From contig JAEYOK010000010.1 in NCBI GenBank assembly GCA_023411795.1, positions 128,892 to 192,891 of the forward strand: a stretch of 64,000 nt of DNA, in the 5' to 3' direction. The position numbers and the translations under genes are program-made. A model generated the notes under the pieces. The model worked only from the letters and a program-made list of their open reading frames with translations, searched no databases and was not told the DNA's origin. The stretch is from Bacillota bacterium (GTDB taxonomy: Bacteria > Bacillota > Clostridia > DSM-8532). Of the stretch, positions 52,469-61,180 are shown in pieces. How positions within the stretch are numbered: position 1 is the stretch's first letter; each line of letters begins with the position of its first letter.

Positions 52469-53743
52469 TTATCTGCCCATCTTGTATCGTTTATTCTTAT
52501 TACGACTTTTGAGCCTATATATATTAATTCTCGTACCAAGTACTATCCACCGTAATAAAACCTTTTTGGATCTGACATGCTTTACATATGGAGTCTCAAG
52601 CTCACTAACTATAAAGCGAGCCAGATTATCAGCGGCATCAGGCAGAGTTTTTACATACTCATTTTCTTCAATATTGTTTTTATAGCGTTCCAATATGTCA
52701 GTATTCATTATTTCATCGATGATGGCTTTGAATTCCTTTTCATTTTTAGCATACCAGCCCATCTTATTATTAACACAAAAATCAATGTTGCCTTTTTCAT
52801 GGAGAGCTGCGCTATGTGTAAATATGGTAGGAACACGCTTAACTAAAACCTCCAGGGTTGTAGATGCGCCACCTTTAGCTATTGCCAAATCAGAGGCCTC
52901 TAGCAATTCGTGCATATTATCCACAAATCCAAGGACTGCCATTGGAACTTTTGATTTCACCGATTCCTTTAAACTATTTAATTCATCTAACAATTCCTGA
53001 TTTTTACCGCAGATTGCTATAATATTAAACGGGAAATCACTTTTATACAGACGCTTTATATATGCCGAAGTGTCTCCAATCCCCTGGCCTCCCGATGTTG
53101 CTAAAAGGGTCTTTCGATTGGTGTCTAACCCCAATTCATTGAGTATTTCTTCCCTTGTTTTAGTTACCTTCTCAAAAAACTTTTTATTTAACGGGAAGGA
53201 CATTACCTTAACTTTGCCTCTGGGTTCTCCCTGATTAATAAGAAATTCGCTGGCTTCATTGGTGGAAACTATTACAGCTTCAATTTTGGGATTAACCCAT
53301 AGATTATGACCTCTTACGGGATCTGTCATATAGCTGTATATTTTGTATGAGAGATTATATCTTTCTCTGGCAAACAAAGCTACTGAGCTACAAAAAAAGT
53401 GCGTTGAAAACACGATATCAGGCTTATAATTTAGTATATATTTAATGCCTTTACGTACAAATTGCTGAAAAATCAGCTTCATAACTGTATTTGAACGTGT
53501 CAAATGATTAAGGGAATCCAATAAAACATTTAAGTTTGTCGTCAACTCAGGTCTGGCTAAAGCCCAATCCCAAAACCCCTTAATTATCTTGTCATCCCAA
53601 TCTGCCCCGGCTTCTTTTGCAAAATCTATTACATCAATCTGATACTCATTGGGAAATAAATGTTCAATTGAGTCTTTAATAGCAAGGGCAGGCATTCTAT
53701 GCCCGCCTCCTGCTTCAACCATAGGTATTAATATTTTTTTCAA
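52469..53743 (-). CDS. MurG/MGDG-synthase-like glycosyltransferase (diacylglycerol glucosyltransferase type)
   Basis: 424 residues. The N-terminal MGDG-synthase domain begins KKILIPMVEAGGGHRMPALAI. The C-terminal half has ATSGGQGIGDTSAYI and the donor-binding KGGASTTLEVLVKRVPTI of GT28 enzymes. It probably adds a sugar from a UDP-sugar to diacylglycerol on the inner membrane face (UgtP type), making glycolipids for the membrane or lipoteichoic acid. The exact sugar is unknown. A basic C-terminal tail could bind the membrane. Confidence 0.85.
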   Translation of the reverse strand: MKKILIPMVEAGGGHRMPALAIKDSIEHLFPNEYQIDVIDFAKEAGADWDDKIIKGFWDWALARPELTTNLNVLLDSLNHLTRSNTVMKLIFQQFVRKGIKYILNYKPDIVFSTHFFCSSVALFARERYNLSYKIYSYMTDPVRGHNLWVNPKIEAVIVSTNEASEFLINQGEPRGKVKVMSFPLNKKFFEKVTKTREEILNELGLDTNRKTLLATSGGQGIGDTSAYIKRLYKSDFPFNIIAICGKNQELLDELNSLKESVKSKVPMAVLGFVDNMHELLEASDLAIAKGGASTTLEVLVKRVPTIFTHSAALHEKGNIDFCVNNKMGWYAKNEKEFKAIIDEIMNTDILERYKNNIEENEYVKTLPDAADNLARFIVSELETPYVKHVRSKKVLLRWIVLGTRINIYRLKSRNKNKRYKMGR

Positions 53744-53767
53744 AATAATATCAGCTCCAAAATTCTG

Positions 53768-54004
53768 TTATTCTCTATTTTCGTTGAATATTATATTAAC
53801 TGCTTTCATAGGTGATACTGTGGAAATAGCATGTTTGTACACAAGTTGCTGCTTTCCTTCGCTGTCAAGTACTACAGTAAAATTATCAAAGCCCTTTACC
53901 ATACCTCTAAGCTGGAATCCATTTGTTAGGTACACGGTTACCGGTACATGTTCTTTTCTGACCTGATTCAGGAAAACATCCTGAAGATTAATATTTTTAT
54001 TCAC
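53768..54004 (-). CDS. hfq: RNA chaperone Hfq
   Basis: 78 residues. Sm1 motif VTVYLTNGFQLRGMVKGFDNF and Sm2 motif YKHAISTV are clear. Ring-forming chaperone of small RNAs. It follows miaA by 67 bp, the usual order. Confidence 0.98.
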   Translation of the reverse strand: MNKNINLQDVFLNQVRKEHVPVTVYLTNGFQLRGMVKGFDNFTVVLDSEGKQQLVYKHAISTVSPMKAVNIIFNENRE

Positions 54005-54071
54005 GGTTTTTCCTCCTCATTAACACAAAAAAAATAAACTAATATCACAACCTCGCCCTCATTTTACTAAA

Positions 54072-55010
54072 TTATCCTTCATTATTCAAGGCATCGGCCA
54101 ATATTTTTAACATTGCCCAAATATCCATTTTTGATGTTTTCATCCACTTCAGACCATTAGTCTTATTAAACCATGTCATCTGTCTTTTTGCCAGATGGCG
54201 AGTTCCTAATTTGATGTTTTCAACAGCCGTCTGCAAAGTATAATCCCCTTTTATGGCAGCAATAATCTCTTTATAGCCAATACCCTGTAACGAAACTAAA
54301 TCTGATGAATAGCCACTTTTTATCAAGGCATCAACCTCTTCATAAAGCCCCGTATCCATCATTTTATCCACTCTCTTATCGATTCGGGCATATAACGTGT
54401 CCCGCTCAACTTCCAATCCAAATATTTGATAATTGTAAGGCGGTGGAATTTTTCTGGATTCCTCTTGATGCTCAGATATGGGTTTGCCGGTTGTCTTATA
54501 TACTTCAAGGGCTCGAATTACGCGCTTCACATTGTTTGGGTGAATTGCTACGGCACTTTTTGGGTCAACTTTTTCCAACATTTCATGCAACACTATAGCA
54601 CCTTGCTCTGAAGCTATTTTGCTAAGTTGCTCCCTATAATCCCAGTCACTTATTGTATCCGTAAAGGTAATATTATATACCAGAGTATTTATATACAGAC
54701 CCGTCCCGCCTGCAACAATAGGGATTTTCCCTCTCCCGATAATTTCTTCTATACAAGTAATTGCAGCATCTTTAAATTGAGCAACACTAAATTCCTCATC
54801 AGGATCTACTATATCCAGCAAATGATGAGGTATTCCGCGCCTTTCTTCCATTGTGGGTTTGGCTGTTCCTATATTCATTTTCCGGTAAATTTGCATAGAG
54901 TCAGCCGAAACGACCTCTCCGCCTACCTTAAGAGCCAGTTCAACAGCTAAACCCGTCTTTCCGGATGCTGTAGGCCCGGCTATAACAATAACCTTATTCA
55001 AAATTTTCAC
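54072..55010 (-). CDS. miaA: tRNA dimethylallyltransferase
   Basis: 312 residues. P-loop GPTASGKTGLA, DSMQIYRKMNIGTAKP, and GGTGLYINTL are the MiaA signatures. It adds a prenyl group to A37 of tRNAs reading UNN codons. MiaB, encoded upstream at 59596, then thiomethylates the same base, so the cluster holds both steps. Confidence 0.98.
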   Translation of the reverse strand: MKILNKVIVIAGPTASGKTGLAVELALKVGGEVVSADSMQIYRKMNIGTAKPTMEERRGIPHHLLDIVDPDEEFSVAQFKDAAITCIEEIIGRGKIPIVAGGTGLYINTLVYNITFTDTISDWDYREQLSKIASEQGAIVLHEMLEKVDPKSAVAIHPNNVKRVIRALEVYKTTGKPISEHQEESRKIPPPYNYQIFGLEVERDTLYARIDKRVDKMMDTGLYEEVDALIKSGYSSDLVSLQGIGYKEIIAAIKGDYTLQTAVENIKLGTRHLAKRQMTWFNKTNGLKWMKTSKMDIWAMLKILADALNNEG

Positions 55011-55049
55011 CTTTTCAAGCAGAATAAGCTTGGTCAGTAGCCTAACTTT

Positions 55050-56948
55050 CTATACTATTCGCTTAAAGCGCTTTTCAAACTCTTTTTTGTCCAGTGTAAG
55101 GATTACAGGCCTTCCATGAACACAGGTATAAGGGTTTTCCATAGCGACCAGGCTTTCAACAAGATCTTTGATTTCCTCTTTAGACAATGCTTTATTGGCC
55201 TTGAGGGCTCCTTTACAGGATATCATAAATAGAGCCTCATCGCTTATACCTGTTTGGCTGGAGCCTGTTTGTCTCCACCTGTCAAGAATCTCAATAAAGT
55301 CGCTTGAAGAAAAGCTTCTATCATAAAAATCGGGTATGTTTCTTAATATAATTGTATTAATACCAAATGCTTCAATATCGAACCCAATCCTTTGAAAATC
55401 ATCCTGTTTACTCATTACGAAATCAAACTCACCGGCATTAAGCTTAATAATAAAGGGTTCTAAAACAAGCTGAGAATAGCTTTCGTTTCTTTTAATTCTG
55501 TCCTTTAAGGTCTCATAACGTATTCTTTCATGAGCTGCGTGCTGGTCTATAATATACAAATTATCGCCCCTTTGAAGAAGAATATACGTATCAAAGGCCT
55601 GACCTACAATTGAGGCATCCAAAAGCTCATTTGACAATTTCTCTTTTACAGATAGTTCTTCATCATTGAAAGGTTCTACCTCTTCATTTATTCTTTCCTC
55701 TTTTATTAGCTCATTCTTTTGAGCTATTACTATTTTTAAATCATCTTTTGGTTCATCAGCTGGAGGTCTCTCAACTCTTTCTATAAACTTCGGAGGATTG
55801 ACAATAGGTCTTTTTTCATCAAAAAGACTCTCCTGCTTGATTTCATGAATGTATGCAGGCTTATCGCTTTTAATTTGTGTAAAAAGCGCACTTTGTTTTA
55901 TCTGCTGTGGCGGATCATTCTTTTCCTCAACTATCCTAGGTTCAAAACTTCGAATCATTGACTGACTTAATAAAGCATTTTCACTTCCGTGATAAACAAG
56001 GCTGTAAAGGTTGCTTTCATTGGAAAAACGCACCTCGAGTTTCTGGGGATGAACATTCACATCATAGTTTTCTGGTGAGGTATTTATATTAAACACACAA
56101 AACGGAAACTTGTTCTGCATCAGCTTTGTCTTATATGCATCTTCTAAGGCTTTCGACACTACCCGGCTCTTAATATATCTTCCGTTAAGGTATATATATT
56201 GGCTGTTTCTGTTACCCCTGGCTATTTCAGGCTTTCCTATAAATCCAGACAGAGAATAATTTTCGCTCTCATAGTTTACGGGAATCAAGGAATTTGCAAC
56301 TTCTTTTCCGAAAATACTATATATCACACTTATAAGATCATGGTTCCCCGGTGTGTGAAGCTGCGTTTGATTATTCTGAATATATTTGAATGAAATTCCC
56401 GGATTTGCAAGGGCAAGACGTTCAATTATATCCGCGACATAACCTGCTTCAGTAGTATCTTTTTTTAAGAATTTATATCTGGCAGGAGTATTATAAAAAA
56501 GTTCTCTTACTATAAAGGTCGTACCATCCGGACATCCTGCTTGAGCTACAGAAATAATCCGACCGCCTTCAATTTTAAGAGTAGTTCCGGTTGTGGCTTC
56601 CTTGGTTTTTGAGGTTACCTCAAGGTGTGAAACCGATGCAATTGAAGCCAAAGCCTCACCTCGAAATCCCATTGTGGCAAGCCCGTCCAAGTCCTCTATA
56701 CGTCTTATTTTACTGGTTGCATGACGCTCAAAGGCAAATTCCAGGTCATCCGCGTCTATACCGCTTCCATTATCGGTGACACGAATATATGAAATACCGC
56801 CCTTCCTTATTTCAACGGTAATCTGTGTAGCCCCGGCATCTATGGAGTTCTCCACCATTTCTTTGACAACTGATGCAGGATGCTCAATTACCTCACCGGC
56901 AGCTATTTGATTGGCTGTTTTTTCATCTAGAATAACAATTTTACTCAT
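55050..56948 (-). CDS. mutL: DNA mismatch repair protein MutL, endonuclease type
   Basis: 632 residues from the ATG at 56948 (AAGGAGAG upstream). The frame runs upstream into a repeat but has no site there. GHKL ATPase motifs: VKEMVENSIDAGA, DNGSGID, TMGFRGEALASI. The C-terminal part contains DQHAAHERIRYE, the metal-binding nicking motif found in bacteria without MutH. CVHGRPVIL near the end also belongs to this site. It is 39 bp from miaA. Confidence 0.98.
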   Translation of the reverse strand: MSKIVILDEKTANQIAAGEVIEHPASVVKEMVENSIDAGATQITVEIRKGGISYIRVTDNGSGIDADDLEFAFERHATSKIRRIEDLDGLATMGFRGEALASIASVSHLEVTSKTKEATTGTTLKIEGGRIISVAQAGCPDGTTFIVRELFYNTPARYKFLKKDTTEAGYVADIIERLALANPGISFKYIQNNQTQLHTPGNHDLISVIYSIFGKEVANSLIPVNYESENYSLSGFIGKPEIARGNRNSQYIYLNGRYIKSRVVSKALEDAYKTKLMQNKFPFCVFNINTSPENYDVNVHPQKLEVRFSNESNLYSLVYHGSENALLSQSMIRSFEPRIVEEKNDPPQQIKQSALFTQIKSDKPAYIHEIKQESLFDEKRPIVNPPKFIERVERPPADEPKDDLKIVIAQKNELIKEERINEEVEPFNDEELSVKEKLSNELLDASIVGQAFDTYILLQRGDNLYIIDQHAAHERIRYETLKDRIKRNESYSQLVLEPFIIKLNAGEFDFVMSKQDDFQRIGFDIEAFGINTIILRNIPDFYDRSFSSSDFIEILDRWRQTGSSQTGISDEALFMISCKGALKANKALSKEEIKDLVESLVAMENPYTCVHGRPVILTLDKKEFEKRFKRIV

Positions 56949-56970
56949 AAGCTCTCCTTCTGCCCTTTTT

Positions 56971-56997
56971 GTGTCACAAGAACCGTCCCCTTGACAC
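56971..56997. repeat. GGGACGGT-core palindromic repeat between mutS and mutL
   Basis: GTGTCA ... TGACAC arms, core ACCGTCCCC, 27 bp, starting 2 bp after the mutS stop. Same subfamily as 47061, opposite orientation. It ends 22 bp before the mutL ATG. Confidence 0.88.
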
Positions 56998-56999
56998 AC

Positions 57000-59603
57000 C
57001 TACTTAAGTTTCTGTTGCAGGCTGTAGAGCTTGTTAAGGGCATCCAATGGTGTCAGTAGTGAAGGGTCCAGCATTCTAAGCTCATCCAAGGCTTCCCTTT
57101 CAGCCTTTGATAATGAACTGGATGCAAACAAATCAAGCTGGCCATCTACGGGTTTTTGCCTCTTCTTCCTATGTACCTGGTTTATATCGGCCTCGTCAAG
57201 TTCATTTAAAATCATTCTGGCTCTTTCAATAACAGGAGTCGGAATACCTGCAAGACCTGCAACCTCCACACCGTAGCTCTTATCTGCCCCTCCTCTTGTT
57301 ATTTTCCTAAGAAATATAATATCCTCGCCCTTCTTTCGGACAGATACGCAATAGTTTTTAATTCCATGAAGCCTTTCCTCAAGCTCGGTAAGCTCGTGAT
57401 AGTGTGTGGCAAAAAGGGTTCTGGAGCCAAGTCTCCCTATGTCATTTATGTATTCAATAACAGCCCACGCAATGCTTAGTCCATCGTAGGTACTTGTTCC
57501 CCTACCGATTTCATCAAGTATTAAAAGGCTTTTTTGTGTTGCGTTTTCTAGAATATTTGCCACTTCTGTCATCTCAACCATAAAGGTACTCTGCCCTGAA
57601 GCGAGATCGTCCGAGGCCCCTATTCTTGTAAAGATCCGATCTACCAATCCGATTTTAGCATACTCGGCAGGAACAAAGCTTCCTGACTGGGCCATCAAAG
57701 TGATAAGCGCAACTTGTCTCATGTATGTGGATTTGCCCGCCATGTTAGGTCCGGTTATAATACTGATTCTGTTTTCATCATTGTCAAGCCATGTATCGTT
57801 GGGAACAAATTGTGAATCCACCAGCATCTTCTCAACAACAGGATGTCTTCCATTTCTTATTTCTATTGTTCCGCCTTCATAAACCTCGGGCCGGACATAC
57901 TGATTTCTGTCGGCAACCTCAGCCAGCGAACAAAGGGCATCTAGAGTAGCAACACTATCAGCCGAGGTTTTCAATCGCTTAACATGCTTAAAGGCTATAT
58001 CCCTTATCTCGCAGAAAAGATCATACTCCCTCTGGACGACCTTTTTCTCAGCACCCAGGATGGTATCTTCAAGTCTTTTAAGCTCATCCATGGTATAGCG
58101 TTCACAGTTCACCAATGTCTGCTTTCTGACATAATCTTCAGGAGCCTGTGAGATATTGGCTTTTGTTATTTCTATGTAATAGCCAAAATTGTCATTATAA
58201 CGTATTTTCAGGCTCTTGATTCCTGCCCTGTCACGCTCTTTTGCTTCAAGTTCTGATATCCAAGTCTTCCCTTCGACGGCGGCTCTTCGGTATTCGTCAA
58301 CTCTTTGGTCATAGCCGTCCTTAATAATTCCGCCTTCTTTTACCGATAAAGGTGCATCCTCGTGTATAGCAGAGTCAATTATTGATTGCAAATCCTCCAG
58401 CAAGTCAAGTCTTTCATATATCTGACTGTTAAGTCCTGCCCTCATCCCTTGCATAAGCTCTTTTATATATGGGAGTCTTAATAATGAGGCTTTAATGGCT
58501 AACAAATCTCTGGCGTTTATTGTGCCGTAGACGAGTTTAGACGTCAGTCTTTCTATGTCATAAACACCTTTTAAAAGCTCCATGAGCTCACTTCTTACCA
58601 TGAAGCTGTCCTTCAGTTCTGAAACAGCATCCAGCCTCAGTCCGATTTCATCAACATCCAAAAGAGGCTGTTCCAGCCAATGCCGCAGCTTTCTTCCCCC
58701 CATGGAGGTAGTGGTTTTATCCATGACCCATAAAAGGGAGCCCTTCTTCTTAGAGTCTCTCATGGTCTCTGTAATTTCAAGACTTCTTCTGGAAGAGCTG
58801 TCCATCATCATGTATTGCTCTATTTTATATAGCTGCACCTTCTCAATATGCTTCAAATCAACCTTTTGGGTGGTTTCTAGATATGATATTAGTGCTCCTG
58901 AAGCGCACTGTGCAAGTTCAAGATTTGTAAAGGGGTTTTCTCCGAAGATTTCCATCAGTTTATCCTGACTTGCATTTAGCGAAAACAATTCATCCTCGAC
59001 AACCGACGGTTCAATCTTCAGGTAATCTACAAATAGCGATTTATATTCCGGCCTTTTCTTAAGCTCTTGATTTGTAATAATTTCAGAGGGCTTATACCTG
59101 GAGATCTCATCAACAAGCTTACCCATTGAGCTTCCCCAGGTAATCTGGGTGGAGTAAAACTCGCCAGTTGAAACATCTACAACTGCTATCCCAAAATATA
59201 TCTGCTGGCAATAAACAGCCATAAGGTAATTATTTTTCTTCTCATCAAGCATGGCAGGGTCTATTACCGTACCCGGGGTGATAACCCTGGATACGTCACG
59301 CTTTACTAGTCCTTTGGCTAGGGCAGGGTCTTCCATTTGGTCGCAGATAGCCACCTTATAGCCCTTTGCGATAAGGCGTGATATATACGTATTTGCAGCA
59401 TGATATGGTACTCCGCACATAGGAGCCCTTTCTTCCAAGCCGCAGTCCCTTCCGGTGAGAGTTATTTCCAGCTCTTTTGATGCAATCTCAGCATCGGAAA
59501 AGAACATCTCATAAAAGTCCCCCAGTCTGAATAGCAGAATACAATCCTTGTATCTTTCCTTTATTTCCATATACTGCTGCATCATAGGAGTTAACTTAGC
59601 CAA
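57000..59603 (-). CDS. mutS: DNA mismatch recognition protein MutS
   Basis: 867 residues. A TTG at 59603 (GGGGAGG 8 nt upstream) gives the usual start MAKLTPMMQQYM. An ATG farther upstream lies inside miaB. GDFYEMF holds the Phe that stacks on the mismatch, GPNMAGKSTYMRQ is Walker A, DEIGRGTSTYDG Walker B and FATHYHEL the signature. It overlaps miaB by 8 bp, so translation is coupled. Confidence 0.98.
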   Translation of the reverse strand: MAKLTPMMQQYMEIKERYKDCILLFRLGDFYEMFFSDAEIASKELEITLTGRDCGLEERAPMCGVPYHAANTYISRLIAKGYKVAICDQMEDPALAKGLVKRDVSRVITPGTVIDPAMLDEKKNNYLMAVYCQQIYFGIAVVDVSTGEFYSTQITWGSSMGKLVDEISRYKPSEIITNQELKKRPEYKSLFVDYLKIEPSVVEDELFSLNASQDKLMEIFGENPFTNLELAQCASGALISYLETTQKVDLKHIEKVQLYKIEQYMMMDSSSRRSLEITETMRDSKKKGSLLWVMDKTTTSMGGRKLRHWLEQPLLDVDEIGLRLDAVSELKDSFMVRSELMELLKGVYDIERLTSKLVYGTINARDLLAIKASLLRLPYIKELMQGMRAGLNSQIYERLDLLEDLQSIIDSAIHEDAPLSVKEGGIIKDGYDQRVDEYRRAAVEGKTWISELEAKERDRAGIKSLKIRYNDNFGYYIEITKANISQAPEDYVRKQTLVNCERYTMDELKRLEDTILGAEKKVVQREYDLFCEIRDIAFKHVKRLKTSADSVATLDALCSLAEVADRNQYVRPEVYEGGTIEIRNGRHPVVEKMLVDSQFVPNDTWLDNDENRISIITGPNMAGKSTYMRQVALITLMAQSGSFVPAEYAKIGLVDRIFTRIGASDDLASGQSTFMVEMTEVANILENATQKSLLILDEIGRGTSTYDGLSIAWAVIEYINDIGRLGSRTLFATHYHELTELEERLHGIKNYCVSVRKKGEDIIFLRKITRGGADKSYGVEVAGLAGIPTPVIERARMILNELDEADINQVHRKKRQKPVDGQLDLFASSSLSKAEREALDELRMLDPSLLTPLDALNKLYSLQQKLK

Positions 59604-61065
59604 GTTCGGTACCTCCCCTACCTTCAAGCCAGAAGGCTCCGGCACGTATTATTTCTACATTTACAATATCGCCTTTTTCGATACCTTCCCCTTTAAAATT
59701 AACTAAACGATTTGATCTTGTACGGCCGGACAATATATCCGGATTTTGCTTACTCGGTCCGTCTACCAAAACCTCAAGAGTTTTACCCTCATTTTTCTTA
59801 GCCAATTCTGTTGCAATGTCTGTTTGTAAATCCAATAGCGTTTTAAATCGTTTACTTATAATATCTGAGGGTGTATTTTGCTCATATTTCGCAGCAGGAG
59901 TTCCCTTTCTGGGTGAATAAATGAACATGTAAGCCGCGTCAAAACCCACTTTCTTAACAACATCAAGGGTATCTTCAAAGTCTTCATCGGTCTCTCCCGG
60001 GAAGCCCACAATAATATCAGTTGTGAGGGCTATATCGGGTACAGCCTCCTTAATTTTAGAGACCAATTCCAGATAGTGTTCTTTTGTATATTTTCTGTTC
60101 ATCTTCTCAAGGATACGGGTACTGCCCGATTGGAAGGGTAAATGAAGATGGTTACAGACCTTGCCGCAGGTTCTCATAGCCTCTATCAGGCTATCGGAAA
60201 GATCCTTAGGATGGGAGGTCATAAATCTTACTCTCTCAATTCCCTCAATATCTTCAATTGCATGAAGCAGTCTGGCAAACAGATCTTTTTCTCCTAAATC
60301 GTTGCCGTAGGAATTTACATTCTGACCTAATAGTGTTATCTCCTTACATCCATCTTCAGCTAGAACCTTTATTTCGGATATTATATCAGTTATACTCCTG
60401 CTTCTTTCACGCCCTCTGACATGAGGAACAATGCAATACGAGCAGAAATTGTTGCATCCATATATAATATTTACCCAGGCCTTATGCTTCTCGCTACGCT
60501 TTATAGGAAGCTCTTCGACAATTCTATCTTCCTTTTCCCAAACCTCAAATACCCTCTTTTTCTTTGTTAAGTACCGATACAAAAGCTCAGGAAAAGTGTG
60601 AATATTATGTGTTCCAAATACGATTTTTACATTATGATATGATTTTTTGATTTTCTCAACAACATGGGGCTGCTGCATCATACATCCACAGGATACAATA
60701 ATGGAACCTTTCTCTTCGCATTCGCCTGATAGTGCGCCTATGTGCCCGTAAATACGTTCTTCAGCATTCTCCCTAACACAACAGGTAATGAACACTATTA
60801 TATCTGCAAAATCATTTTTAGGTACCTCTTTAAACCCCATGTCGGTTAACATGCCTGCAATAGTCTCAGAGTCCCTCTCATTCATCTGGCAACCGAAAAC
60901 ATCTAATTTAAACTTCTTTGTTTTCCCTGTATCAAGGGTATATTTAGTATTAAAATTTCTTACCAGCTCAACCCATTCAGAGAATTCAGGAGCGTTCTCT
61001 ACTCCCATTCCCCCAATGGAATTTTTAGCCAATCTAAATTTATCACTATTTTTCTTTATTTCCAA
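59596..61065 (-). CDS. miaB: tRNA-2-methylthio-N6-dimethylallyladenosine synthase
   Basis: 489 residues. The MTTase domain has three cysteines (FGCQMNERDSE, CCVRENAEER, SCGCMM). The radical-SAM site is C-x3-C-x2-C in GCNNFCSYCIVPHVRG. A TRAM domain ends it. It carries an about 50-residue N-terminal extension, common in clostridial MiaB. It acts on the base made by MiaA. Confidence 0.97.
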   Translation of the reverse strand: MEIKKNSDKFRLAKNSIGGMGVENAPEFSEWVELVRNFNTKYTLDTGKTKKFKLDVFGCQMNERDSETIAGMLTDMGFKEVPKNDFADIIVFITCCVRENAEERIYGHIGALSGECEEKGSIIVSCGCMMQQPHVVEKIKKSYHNVKIVFGTHNIHTFPELLYRYLTKKKRVFEVWEKEDRIVEELPIKRSEKHKAWVNIIYGCNNFCSYCIVPHVRGRERSRSITDIISEIKVLAEDGCKEITLLGQNVNSYGNDLGEKDLFARLLHAIEDIEGIERVRFMTSHPKDLSDSLIEAMRTCGKVCNHLHLPFQSGSTRILEKMNRKYTKEHYLELVSKIKEAVPDIALTTDIIVGFPGETDEDFEDTLDVVKKVGFDAAYMFIYSPRKGTPAAKYEQNTPSDIISKRFKTLLDLQTDIATELAKKNEGKTLEVLVDGPSKQNPDILSGRTRSNRLVNFKGEGIEKGDIVNVEIIRAGAFWLEGRGGTELG

Positions 61066-61155
61066 TTTAGTAACCCTTCCTTTTAGTCCTCATAAAGTAC
61101 AGTTAAAGCTTGTCATATAATCTGCAACATTATCATAACAAAAATGCGGATAAAA

Positions 61156-61180
61156 TAAAAGTCACCGTCCCTCTTACTCA
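61156..61180. repeat. Palindromic repeat overlapping the cadA stop (left flank of cadCA)
   Basis: TAAAAGTCACC-GTCCCTC-TTACTCA, 25 bp; identical over its length to the reverse complement of 63776-63800. The last three bases are the cadA stop codon. Together the two copies bracket cadC-cadA as inverted repeats. Confidence 0.88.
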